Assembly (NCBI GenBank): GCA_010645155.1
Contig: CM021317.1
Coordinates: 4,004,582 to 4,068,581, forward strand
DNA length: 64,000 nt
From: Tigriopus japonicus
Lineage: Eukaryota > Arthropoda > Copepoda > Harpacticoida > Harpacticidae
Direction: 5' to 3'
Position numbers and translations under genes: made by a program. Every line of letters starts with the position of its first letter. Within the stretch, counting starts at the first letter, position 1. Shown piece after piece: positions 26,515-37,960 of the stretch. The notes under the pieces are model-generated. The model saw only the letters and a program-made list of their open reading frames with translations, searched no databases and had not been told where the DNA came from.

Positions 26515-29500
26515 AGATATTTCTATTCCGAAGTCATTGGGACCAAAAGCCTGATGAACGTGTCGCAATATTCCCGTGGATGACGTATGAAAACAAACGA
26601 AATTGCTGAACTTTCGCGTTATCATAAGCCAAAATACTTTTTAGAACTGGAAATGGCGTCCGCGTCTACATTTGGTTTGCTACCTTTTTGGTGGGAATTA
26701 CTACTCTTGCTCGGGATGATTATCTCAAAGATCAAAGGTGTGTTTGAACTGCGTCGTTTCCTGTCCTGTCCGAGATCGGGTGTTTGAGCTTCTTTTGGCG
26801 AAAATACCTTCTCTCCCTAATGAGTTACGATGACTGATATGGAGAGATTTCATCAAGATAAATTACTTTGGCAAACGCACCCAACCTCCTCCGATGAGGA
26901 TCTATCCGTCCGCGATTTGTGGGCTCCGCTTTTTTTAACATCTGTCCAATGGATTGGAATTTATCCTCCGTGTCCTTTTTCCGCTCTCCAATCTCAATTC
27001 CCAGCCTTCTTCGGGTTTCCTTGTCCTGATTGACAAGGCACATTCAAGTTGCAAGTGGACAAGCTTGAGTTCCATTGCTGACACATGCAAGCGAACACAT
27101 TCTCCGTCAGACATAGCTTTGGGTATGTAGCACAGATTACTTAAACTACAGATATCTCAATTCTGACGGCGCCTAAAACGCCCTCTGGGAGGGATTACCT
27201 AACAACACTCTAAAAATTGATTGCTTCATAAGGAACGTCATAGAGAGCGCTACCTTGTTTGTAATGCAAATATCCTTTCCAAGTTTGATTCTCAGAGTCA
27301 ATCAAGAAAATAAAGCCTGAGTCATCTAGGGGTCACGGATCAAACTACTATTGCCTTGGTCTGCCCGCTCAGCATCAACTGAATAGTCTTGGACTTGTTC
27401 TGTGTTATTCAGTATGCCGTATGTAGGGAGACAAACAGTGGATCGATTGTCCACGCCATCCCAGCATGGTCCACAATGAAATATCTCATTATTGCAAGCT
27501 TTGGACGTAAAGAGGTATGAAAACCCCTTTTGATGTCGTTATTCCTTTGTCCCGAGCGTTGAAAGGAAATCTCTTGTAATTTTCATCAAAAAATACTCTC
27601 ACAAAGGGAGTCTGTCGGCGAGTGTGCGTAGTATATGCAACGTGGTCTGGCTGTTGAACTGAGTACTACCTACCTTGTGTGCCCACTACTGCTCTCTTAG
27701 TATGTGGCAGCAAAAAGAGTGTCGCCATTAATTTTCATCAGAGACCGACATCTCTTCTCCCAGAAAGAGAGAAAGACACCACCATTGTTGTTCTTGTACT
27801 TCCATCCACTCTTCTTTCTTTCTCTCTTTCCCTCGTTCTTCCAAGGGTCCCTAGTTCCCAAATGGACCTTTCGAGTTTCTGGAAATGAAGTGACTCGCGT
27901 GAATGTCAGAATTGGCGGGCTAAAGGCAAAGAAGAATCAAAAGAATATGAAAACCGTTCGAAACACACATTTCGTCATCTAAAATGGATCCTAGTCATAT
28001 GTAGCCTTTCCGTGAAAATTAAGATTTTGCATGTGGATTACGTATGTTCTTTGGTGTGGTCGGCTTATTAGGTATTCATGATGAATTTGGGAGCACGAAA
28101 GTTCATTTAGTTTTCGTCCTTTGGGAGCAAATGCATCGCTTCGTTACGTTCACAGAATTTATCGACCTAATCTAACAGGAAAAGGAGAAGGATATGTTTT
28201 GGGAATAAGACGGATTTTGAGCCACTTGAGACAGCTTTTATGAGCCCATGGCCAGACGAATGATAGTAATATCTGTGTCTCTCTCGGTCTTTGAGCCAAG
28301 CGAGTGACTATCTAGACTTGACGAATCTTTGGCCGTTTTCATCGCCAAACTTGCACCTTAGTCTGACTGTGTTGTTATCGTCTGATCTCTTGAAGTGGTG
28401 CTGGTGTTGCTTTTAACGAGTCCTATTCATATTTTCTGAGGTTTGTTCTCAATTGAAGTGAGCTCCAAAAACATTTCAAAAGAACTCTTTCATGTTTGTT
28501 GAATAGATAGTAATCTTGATATTTTTCGAGCGAGAACGAACGAGACTCCGTCGAGGACTTCAAGCACTTTAATTTCATGCCCAGCCTTCCTTCTTTGGTG
28601 CTCGAGTTCGTCCGAGTTGGGATAGAATTACGCCTCTATTATCATCAGAGACGGCTTATGCTTTTTTATTAGCATGATCGCTAACCCGTGACTGGATCAA
28701 AAGTGCCTCTGACCTTTGAAAACCGAGCTGAGCCAAATCTATCAAAGCTCTTTTTCTTCTAACGAAACTGCATTTCCAACCCGAGAACATGTGTTGGAAT
28801 CGAGCATAAATCAAATCCACATTTATGCTACCACCACCTCTACTACTACTACTTCTACATTTGCATTCAATCACGTCAAATGTAGCATATCTACGAGGAC
28901 CATGATCGATGTTCTGGTTAATTATCATCTACTTTGTGAGACATCCCTCTGTTAAAGCGAATAATAAATGTGGGTGCATTTAGCTCGTTGGATTCCCAAA
29001 TTGAGGTTTATAATGGCATATTTGAAGAGGAGTTGTTATCAATTTCTCGTTCATCGAATTTGAGCTTTAATCATCCAAAATATGTGTGTGTGTGGGTGTG
29101 CTCTTGGCCTTCCAAAATTTGACGATTGCCTCCCATCCAAGTGGACCAATTGGAGCAATTTCAACTCAAGGGTCATTGACAAAAAAGAATTCGAATTTGA
29201 GTTTAATGAGGCCATTCAGACTTGATTGCGAGGCCGGATTGGCCGCGTTCGAAGAAACCTCGAATATGGACCCCACATTGTAGTACGTACGTAGGCATCG
29301 AAGTAGCTCGGTAATGATGTGTGTTGTATGGTGAGAGCAATTTTTTCCTCTCCTTCTTCGCATGCTTGACACGGATGTAGGAGATTATGTGCCAGCGAAA
29401 TACGAAATGGGGAGAAGGAAAACCCGGGTATTACAGTAATCTCATAGATTTGTTGAAATGCATTGCCAGTCGCTCGGCAATAGTCGAAGACCCGAAAGCA

Positions 29501-30272
29501 CACCATCCATCCATCCATCCATGCTTCCATCCATCCATTCAAGCGCCCCTCATTTTACCAAGAACGTAGGAACGGAGTATGTAGTGTATGGAGACAGGCC
29601 AAAGTTGAAGAAGCCAAGTGTGAAAGATCACTCTCGTTGAATGCGAACTACATCGGATCCGAAAATTGGGAAGAGTGCAAGCAAATTCTACATGCAAGAA
29701 AGAAACGAGTGAGTAAAGGGTGTTCCGAAAATGCACGGCGCGTCATTTTGATTGGGTGCTCTTTCATGACTTTTTTGGCTCTGGCATTGACTCGATCAAA
29801 AGGGGCCAGATATCTTGATGCCGGGTATTGCCAAGTTTGTTTAAAGGAGCTGTCAGCTTGTACGAGCGATCTCTTCCTTGGCTTCAAATATTTGGTGGAA
29901 GGGGCATCGGTCAAACAAAGAATGATGAATAGGAACCGAGTTGTGACATGACTACGAGGGTGAATGAAGACCCAATGCTGCTCATTTGACCACTCAAACG
30001 AGATTCAATCCAATTCATGGAAGTTCAAACTAAAAAAAAGCGACCGAGTGACAGCACTTTCCAGTTGAATTAGCTCTTGAGAGCGGGTTTCAAACGACCA
30101 CAAAATTAGTTGACAGCGTTTTGGGGGACTGAAAATGACGTCTCGGGACAACATGGGGGAAAAAAGGCTTTTTCAATACATACATTTTCACTCTCGATTG
30201 GACCTCATGTAGAGACACTAAGATTTTGGCCAAGATGACGTTTACTTCTACCAGGGATAACCTATATAATAG
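26515..30272. other. non-coding stretch, no supportable gene
   Basis: Only chance-length open frames. It contains a CATC-type tetranucleotide array near 29503-29540 and a short TG-rich tract near 29082-29099. No domain, tRNA or paired splice sites were recognised. Confidence 0.6.
29503..29540. repeat. (CATC)n microsatellite
   Basis: Two runs of CATC units separated by a short interruption. This is the same unit class as the tracts at 612-690 read on the other strand. Confidence 0.9.
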
Positions 30273-30347
30273 TATAAATACTGGATACGAACTAGCGGAA
30301 TTTCCTAGCTCGCAACCTCACACGGATGAGGCCGAGAGTTCGTAAGT
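30273..30347 (+). promoter_or_regulatory. candidate core promoter plus first-exon donor
   Basis: A TATAAATA box at 30273-30280 lies about 60 bases before a consensus splice donor, GTAAGT at 30342-30347. With a start site roughly 30 bases after the TATA, this would make a non-coding first exon of about 40 bases. No downstream acceptor or coding exon can be tied to it, so this is a weak prediction from spacing only. Confidence 0.15.
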
Positions 30348-30774
30348 AAACAAGAAGTACAAACGGCCATGTTGGGAGTGGAAAATCAAACGGAAATCGA
30401 CCAAGAGTCCTAAAGATAGTGCGCCAATCGGGGTTTTCTGTGTTTCAAGCGGGTCCAGCCAAGTCCTGGCCTTGGTAAAGGTCAACCCCACGCCCCAAAA
30501 TCAGTCTGATGTGGGTGTTTCGAAGACATTAAGTTCAGCCAAGAACGAGTGAATGAAATAGTGAATGAATGAATGACCACATCATGGAGTGCGAATGAAC
30601 CCCCCACAAGGTGTCTTTTCTATAAGATGACGATCAAAGTGATCAAATGAAGTCTGATGATGACTAGGTTACCGGCTACAACCTTCGGAAGTGATAGACC
30701 TAACTACAGCAAAAAGAACGAATATGGACCGGAATCTGAGCCCAAATTCCTCTTTTGCGCAAAAGGATTAAGAA

Positions 30775-30870
30775 CAAACTTTCCCACGGACCAAAACGGG
30801 GAGTTTCTTTACGCTCATCCATTACAAAACTTGAAAAACTTAAGAATATCTTACCATTCCTTGAATTATC
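30775..30870 (-). repeat. left arm of an inverted duplication
   Basis: The reverse complement of this stretch aligns without gaps to 31125-31220: 80 of 96 bases are identical. Weaker similarity continues about 50 bases beyond the core on the outer side of the left arm and the matching side of the right arm. Both arms keep an open frame with shared peptides such as GKIFL, MDER and PRF, but the 16 differences fall 5/6/5 over the three codon positions. The shared frame is therefore not evidence of selection on a protein. Confidence 0.85.
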
Positions 30871-31124
30871 AACAACAAAATAGCGGGGTTTTCCGAGCTT
30901 ATCTATTATCCGATTTGAACGTCTTATTAATATCTTTGAACTTACAATTGAACCCATCCATGTATGAACTCCTATCTTAATCCTGATATCCTGAACTTAA
31001 CTAACACATGCCAAACTTTGTATGAAATCAAGTTTGTTTTAGGTTGTGTCACCTTGGGATTGTTCTGTAAACGATGGTCCATCCTCAAATTTCTTTTATT
31101 ATATGGTTGTGTCTTTTAGTTCAG

Positions 31125-31220
31125 GATAATTCAAGGACAGGTAAGATATTCTTAGGTTGTTCTAGTTGTCTAATGGATGAGCGTGATAAAAATCCCCGTT
31201 TTGATCCGGAGGAGAGTTTC
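31125..31220 (+). repeat. right arm of an inverted duplication
   Basis: Inverted partner of 30775-30870 with a 254-base spacer. This arm also carries a pyrimidine-rich tttagttcag acceptor-like site just before it and a GTAAGA donor-like site 16 bases in, so a tiny exon here is conceivable. The origin may be a fold-back or MITE-like element, or a local inverted duplication of gene sequence. No terminal repeats or target-site duplication were recognised. Confidence 0.85.
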
Positions 31221-34200
31221 TGGGGTAAATTTGGTTCCTTTCCAAGAGGAATCTGCGTTCGCATGAAGGTCCACATGGAACAAAGAAAGAAGAAGTCCTC
31301 AGTGTCAAGAATTCGATCAAATGAAGAACAAATTAAGATGACTTCGAAACATATCAGATGTGGCCACTAGCAATGGATGGGCTCAATATTTTGATTTGCC
31401 TTTTGACTCAGTCAGCCCAAATTGGTGATCTGACAGTCTAACCCGGATTACATGGACCCTCTCAAAGTCTTGAGAATGAAATGCTCCCACCAAGATTGAA
31501 TTGTGTGGATTTTTTGACTCAATTTGATTGTTAATTCCTGGACAAAGGGATCTAAGAACTAAGAAGATCAATCAAACCCTATCAAGCACGTAGAGCCTCT
31601 CCCTGCAATGAAAAGACATGATCCTCTGGTCCTGAAGGACCCTTAGCCCCAGTCCTGCGTGGTCCTGACCTTCTTGAGCCCCAAGACTTGAAACATTTTC
31701 AATCAAATCCACAATCCAGGATTCAATCCTCATGTTTGTCACTTATATTGTCACAAGGACGTCGTGATTGCCTTTGTTCCAATATGTGATCCAGAACCGT
31801 CAAAAGTGCCCTTCAATAGTTACAACTAACAACATCTCCAACTTGGACTCCATCTTGTTACAAAATGAGACTATTCTTGTTCCTCCATTTTCCCATGGAA
31901 ATGGTTCCTGCCTTGTGGAGGTGTTGAAGAGGATGGAAGAGGGGTAACCCTCCAGATATAACCACAGATACTTCTATTTAGCATTGTTTCACAGAAGTTG
32001 GACTAATGGGTGAAGCAAGATTCCATCTATGTATTTTCCTGATTGTTAAGAAGACTAAAATCCTTTGGAGAGCTGAATGTTTAAAGTTCATGAGACGAGT
32101 AAAAGGAGTGCTGGGACCTCTAAAATCAAGGTGAAGAACAATTAGTCAATAAATATTAACAAAAAAATTAACCTGAATTCTTTCAAGATGCATGTTCAAC
32201 AGTTTTACTCGTTAATAAGGATTAAATGATATTGTGTCAAAATATAGCCTCGGCCTCATACCATTTTTTCAAAAATCGGAGTTCGTGTCCACCCCTTTCA
32301 GGGGTTCCTGCTTCTACTCTTTCATATGTATGACAATACACATATATAAGCCGATGATTGTTACATAGCCTGGAACGACAACTGGAATCGGACAAAATCT
32401 GGGGAGTGTCGACGAGAACGAACAATTGGCGTGGTTGGCCGTGGACAGGCCGAACTTAATGAGTATGTTTACATCTTTATGGGTCTCCTTCTCGAGTTAT
32501 CATTTTCCTCTTCGACAATAAAGTGGAGTCCGACCGATCTGGTCTGGCCTTATTCGAACAGAAAAATCGGAACCGGTTGTCCCTGATCCTCATTTGGCAG
32601 GCTCTTCCATAATTGAACTAACGTTTGGGTTGAGCCATCATTTCAAAGCTCCTTTTTGGAAGGGTGTGTTGACAAAACGATATACAAGCATAAAGAGAAA
32701 GATTGGTTGGGCAGAAGGCACTTCAACGCCTAGCTAGTACCTTGTGTAAACGACATGAAATAGTACTTAAGGACGAGGCAATTTGGGAAATTGCCATAAA
32801 ATACTCGTTCCGAGTTGGCAAAACGAGCTCATTTCCAAAGCAACTCGTCTCCTTCAACTGGCTTTAATGGCAGGCCCTTCGAATGAAATGAAGCCTAGAG
32901 AGCAGCTGACTAGTTCGTTCGTGTTTTGGCTCATGCATAATGAGAGTTGATATCATTTGCCAAAATTAGCTCTTTTATGAGCACCCCAATTTGATCCTCA
33001 TTGCCATCTTCGACGGATTTGAATTGAGTGGGCCTTGTTTGGCAATAGTTCGATGGATTGTTTGGTCGTGCCTCGACCATTATAACGTCTCGTTTAATCG
33101 CCCATTATATCTCTCCGGCGAGATCTTTCTTTCTCGGATCTTCAAGCATTGGTTGGGTATCATATGTGAGTGTGTGGATGTGCCTTTAGTGTGTCGAAAC
33201 AACCCACGGCCCATCCTCGAGCCAATTTTATGACCATCATGTTGACGAATTCGTGTAATTTGAATTCAAACCATCAGACGGGGATATTCAAGAAATGGTT
33301 CGACTCCCCTTGGCTGAGATAAGAATGGCTACAAACCCTTTTGGTTGGACCATAAACTGTGAATGGCTCTTCACCCTCAAGATCATTCGAGTTCTGGCAA
33401 ATGACAGAAATATTCACCATAAAAGCCGTGGTCGTCGTCGTCATGGTGATGATTGTAATCATCATCACCATCATAATATCCAGGATTCCATGTGGAGCAT
33501 AAAAAGCTTTTTGGATCATCACCAATGGACGGACGGGGTCGTCTCAATGAAAACCCTCAAGCTTTTGAAATGAGATTACGTTGAGCCATAATTAAGGCTT
33601 TATCACTCGGGCAAAATGGAAGTAAAAGGGCTTCATGAAGCTGTAATTCAGTACGTGCTCACATGGCTGGCTCTCTGGGTAACAGGCTCGGGTATCTCTA
33701 ATAGCAGAGATCTCGTACATGAGCCGCCTGGATATTCCATTTATCTTCCGTGATTCACTGCCTCAATTCCAGCAGATCCATGTCAAAGCCAATTGAGTTC
33801 AATTCAAACCTGAAATTTCCCCGACTTTATTGGGCGCATATCCGGAACGTTTAGATTGTCGTCGTGATGAGAAAGATTAGCATGCATGTCGACTGGTTGG
33901 GTGGAATTTTGGCAGTGCTCTGAAATGGTTCAAGTTCATGCCGTGCGTCATGCGGGTCTGAGGATTGGACTGAATAAATTGATAAGAGACAAAGCGGCTT
34001 TGGTACTATTATATTTTTTTTTCTCGTATCACACAATGGCACCACGCCATTTCGAGATTGAAAGAATGGCGAGATTAAAATAAGAGGCTTTAAATGGATC
34101 TAGAATTAATCAAAAATTGTGCTCTACGTACAAACTACACTGAGACTCGCTCATTGTTATTGTGCTCGTGAAGAGTAACGTTATGAGAAGAAACCCTGTT

Positions 34201-36837
34201 CCTAAATAAAAGAGAAAAAGATACGAATTCTGCTTTTGGCTCTGTATAATAATGCATGCACCAATTGAACGATGAGAGATTATTCATATCGTTGCCGGGT
34301 TGAATGAAACCTCCCCATCAGATATATTGAGGCTTGCTCCAAAATTCCTCAATCCATCAAGATAGAATGCCAAAGGGGAAAAAGCAATCGTTCAAGCATA
34401 TAAAATATCGTCAATTCCGAGCGAACCAAACGCCCGCGATTCCACTTATCTCGGCCATTGACATTCATCGAGGAGAACTTCTACATTGCCATATCACCCA
34501 AACATTCTGGGCCAACTCCAGGGTGTGTGCACTCACATTACAGCCAACTACTTTACTAGATGTGTGTCGTTGTTGTCGTGGCACAAATTCCATCTCTATT
34601 GATCATAGCTAGAGGATGGCAACGACTCCTTTTGGCAACCCGGCAACTCATCAGATCGAGTGGAAATTTCTGAAAGCACGAAATTTTTGATGAGCTTCAT
34701 GCTTGATTAAGCCCCTTCAGAAAGTTTTTGCCAAGACTGTCAATAGTCACCTAAATGAGGAGGACCCAAAGAACGCGAGCTTTCTCCTCATATTCCGTAA
34801 CCTAGAAATTTGATATCCTTCAAAGGCTGTCTTTCTATGGACTCGGTGGGCCGGGATCTTGAGGGGATTTTAGTGGAAATGTGAATCGTGGCGTGATCTC
34901 ATCATCAGAATCTAGCATTGTGCCTGGGCGCTTAGAAGTCCATCAAGCGAATTGATTCCATTATGAGATATGTGACTGAATATAACATGATCATCATCAC
35001 TACCAACTGAAGCCTTCAGGAAGCCTTTGACGACACTGAGGTGAGATATCGGGGATCCACCTGCCTCTTCCACGGACCTTACAACCAATGAGAACCTAAG
35101 TGGTTTCGTCAGATTCCTGGCAGTGGTTGTTGATACCACCAGAGAGAACCGACCAACCGACTGTGCGTGGTAGATCATCAAAAGCAATGATAGAATTTGG
35201 CAGCTGCAAATCCGTGATGGAGCCGACTTGATATCAGAGTGTCACGTAATGATTCCGGGGCTACAACATCATTACTCACGTTCGAGATTGCTAGGAACAA
35301 ACTCAGCTCGTATGAGAGATCGAAACATAACACTTTTGTGTGTCTATCCTGTCCCTTGGCTTCTCTCTCTCACACTCTTTGGAAACGAACTCGCTTATTG
35401 ACAGAAGGATAGCATGTGTGTGTCAACTCAAAGAAGTTGAAAACACTTTTCCAGAGGAGCCAAGAGCGGTTAGTTGGTCGGTCGGTGTCTGTCTTGTAGC
35501 ACAGGGTATTTTCTTCCACCGTACAGAATTACTCATGCACAAGACTAATGGTTGAGTGGAGTTCCATTAGTTATGGGTCATCTGCAATCCCCTGATCCTG
35601 TCCAACTCGACAAGTCATTTTTATAAAGCACGAGTAATGTGCCAGTGAAGAACCCTTGAGCATTTGGACTCGCTGAAGGGAGACTCGTTTTTTTTTAATC
35701 GGACAAGAGGAGCTGAGAGAGAACGATGCATGTTTTCGGTACGGTCGACAAACATGCAAAAACAAGGTAGACCACTTCAAAATGGAAATGGTTCGTCATC
35801 ATGTCATGAATCCGGAAAAAAAGAAAACCGGCTCTTTGATAATAACATGTAGCGACAACACGAACAATTCCTGCCATTCTTTTATTGAAGGGGGGCTCTT
35901 CAGGGGAAGGTGATTACCGGAAGATGAATGTCATCCATTTTAGTCGCGGACATCTCTTGGTAGTGTGGAATGATCAATGAAAGCACTTTGGGTGACCTTA
36001 TCCAAGTCTTGGGAACGTGTCAATGAATATCCTAGTGGATGGATGTGCTTACGTGAACCTGAATATCAGATTGTTCCCCCAAAACCCGAGACGGATCCTC
36101 ATTGGAGTTCCATACATGCGTACTTTGACTACATGTATCGCATATTGCAGCATAGCATAGCATAGTAGTGACTGCAGCAGAACAATGGACTTCATCCTTA
36201 TCAGCTCATTGCGGAAGAATGGCCGCTTAAATCGAGCGTAAGCCGGTCTCATCGTCCCAAGTTCCAACCACAGGATGTCCCATAAAGCATTATCCTTCAG
36301 TAAAGCCACTGCAGTTCTTTAGGACCGTCTCCTTGGAGAGAGGAATAACATACGGTCATATTTTGCATAGCTGTACATATTTCGAAACTAGTTCCACGAC
36401 CCCGAAAATGGCAGGGTCATTTCAGGACGAAGGAAAAGTACAAGTTTTTGAAAGCCCTGTTACGTGAGTAAACTAGTATCACGTTAGGCAGCCTCCATGT
36501 TCTAGTATGTATGTAGCATTAGTTGGCTGGCTAGCCAGCAGGTCCAAGTGGGAAATTGCTTTTACTTCCTGAGTGTTTCAAAGAGATAATGGAGAAAAGT
36601 GCCGCTTTCGAGTCGGGGAAAAAGCTTTTTGGATTTGGAAAGTACCCAGATTAGGGGATGATGATTGGGGCTCATTACGGCTTCCATAAGGGCACCCAAA
36701 AGTAGTCGAGCGAAAATTGTCGGAAATAAGGACAGGAGACGACAAAGACGACGACGACGAAGATGAAGAAGGTAATAATAATAATAATGATGATGATACT
36801 AATTTTTGTTCTTTTTGTCCTGTTCCCATATCGGCAC
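31221..36837. other. non-coding stretch, no supportable gene
   Basis: Nothing convincing on either strand. Minus- and plus-strand frames of 60-107 codons have no domain. A GAC/GAT plus AAT/ATG trinucleotide cluster at about 36733-36800 lies just downstream of the sulfotransferase stop codon and may be in its 3' UTR. No canonical AATAAA was found for that gene within several hundred bases on the minus strand. Confidence 0.6.
36733..36800. repeat. trinucleotide microsatellite cluster (GAC, AAT, GAT)
   Basis: Consecutive runs of GAC/GAA, then AAT, then GAT units. It lies 40-110 bases past the sulfotransferase stop on the minus strand, so it is probably transcribed in its 3' UTR. Confidence 0.85.
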
Positions 36838-37960
36838 TTATAAAGGGAGTCGAGGATCGAATCGATAATTGAACATTTCAAAATCGATCTTGTACAGGGT
36901 GTAAATGCTTCCGAGAAGTCGATTCGGCAGGGCACCAAAGTACTCGAAGATCAAATCTGACGTGCCCGACGTTCCACGATAAGATCCCCGATGGAAATGA
37001 GAATCCAGTGGAAACAGGTGACTGGTATTGGTTTTGGTCAAAATGTAACGCATATCGTCCTCATAAGTTTCCACAGTCCCGATCACGTCGTAATCCACAT
37101 CGCAAACGAGACATTTCGAGAAAGCCGGTCGCCAATGAACATTCATTTTGAGGCAAGCCAAATCCGAGCAATTGGAAAACTGATCCTCAACAATGTAGCG
37201 GATAAAATTGTCAAACGTTAGGGACAGACCCTTCGATTTCAAGATTGCCCTTGTCCGATGGAATTCAGGCCCATTGTTATCTTTAATGCGACATTCGTAA
37301 GCTGAAATCAATCTGCGTTAAAAGACGGATACGACGTGCTCTGAAATAAAATCGAATCTGCCCAAATAGCTGAACATACCTGGTGAATGGATTTCGAACA
37401 AACATCACCTTCAACACTTGGTGGTCTTTGAGATATGACAACACATTTTGCACTTGAGAAAGAGTCTGTTTATGATATTTCCGGAGCAAAGGTCGCAAAC
37501 CGTCCGAGCTTTTGATCAATGCCACGGACAAGTTTGGCGTTATGGAACTCAGAAACTGGACCATGGTAGTACTTGCAGCCTAGGTTTGAAGCAAAAAAAA
37601 GTGGCTAAGTTCTCCTTTATAGGGAATTTCGTTGATAATTGTTACCTTATTCACGGGACAATAAGCCAGGCGGTGCTCTGTGGAATACCATAAGGTCTGG
37701 GCCAGCACTTGATCCGTGAGATTCCAAGAAAACGTCTCGGCATATTTCCGACAGATCTCGTTCACTCTGGCCCTTCTTTGGCCATAGATCTTCTCCATTT
37801 TTAAAAGGAACTCGTGGGATTGGGTCGAGACGACCATCGACGACTTCCACCACCACCATTCAGCTAATGGGATTCGGTAAAGCCCTTTTTCCGTCGCAAT
37901 CAAGATGAATAGGCAGAGAAAACACGCAGAGAACGAGCAAGTCAGTTTGGCTGAATTCAT
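36838..37960 (-). CDS. carbohydrate sulfotransferase, CHST8-14 type (chondroitin 4-O-sulfotransferase-like), three exons
   Basis: A Golgi type II membrane enzyme expected to move sulfate from PAPS onto a sugar of a glycosaminoglycan or N-glycan. Exons on the minus strand are 37960-37646 (105 codons), 37579-37380 and 37312-36838; the introns are 66 and 67 bp with GT/AG ends. Joined, they give 329 residues plus TAA, close to the usual 330-430. Residues about 8-23 are a hydrophobic signal anchor. CPVNKAASTT (101-110) is the 5'-phosphosulfate loop and is completed only by splicing across intron 1. VRNPFTRLISAY (166-177) is the 3'-phosphate-binding motif, completed by splicing across intron 2, with the Arg codon split. 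HWRP (231-234), two Cys (239, 242) and DYDVIGTVETYEDD follow the family pattern. NLT at 80 is a possible N-glycosylation site. The ATG at 37960 was chosen because the three codons before it begin with TTG, not ATG. Family membership is clear; the exact acceptor sugar is not. Confidence 0.92.
37313..37379 (-). other. intron 2 of the sulfotransferase gene (67 bp, phase 2)
   Basis: Donor ACCAG/GTATGT and acceptor AACGCAG/ATTGAT. A second AG nine bases further in (TTTCAG/CTTACG) breaks the frame. The chosen acceptor gives NPFTRLISAYE, matching the family motif. Confidence 0.9.
37580..37645 (-). other. intron 1 of the sulfotransferase gene (66 bp, phase 0)
   Basis: Donor AAG/GTAACA and acceptor CCTAG/GCTGCA on the minus strand. 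Removing it joins CPVNK to AASTT and restores the PAPS-binding loop, which is strong support for these exact borders. Confidence 0.92.

Noticed and set aside
30657..31370. Two homologous peptides in opposite orientation as a possible gene pair
   Set aside because: Differences between the arms show no third-position bias, so the frames are not under visible protein selection. Described as an inverted duplication instead.
33274..33573. His-rich (plus) and Met/Ile/Thr-rich (minus) frames
   Set aside because: Products of a CAT/ATC-type simple repeat at about 33440-33475.
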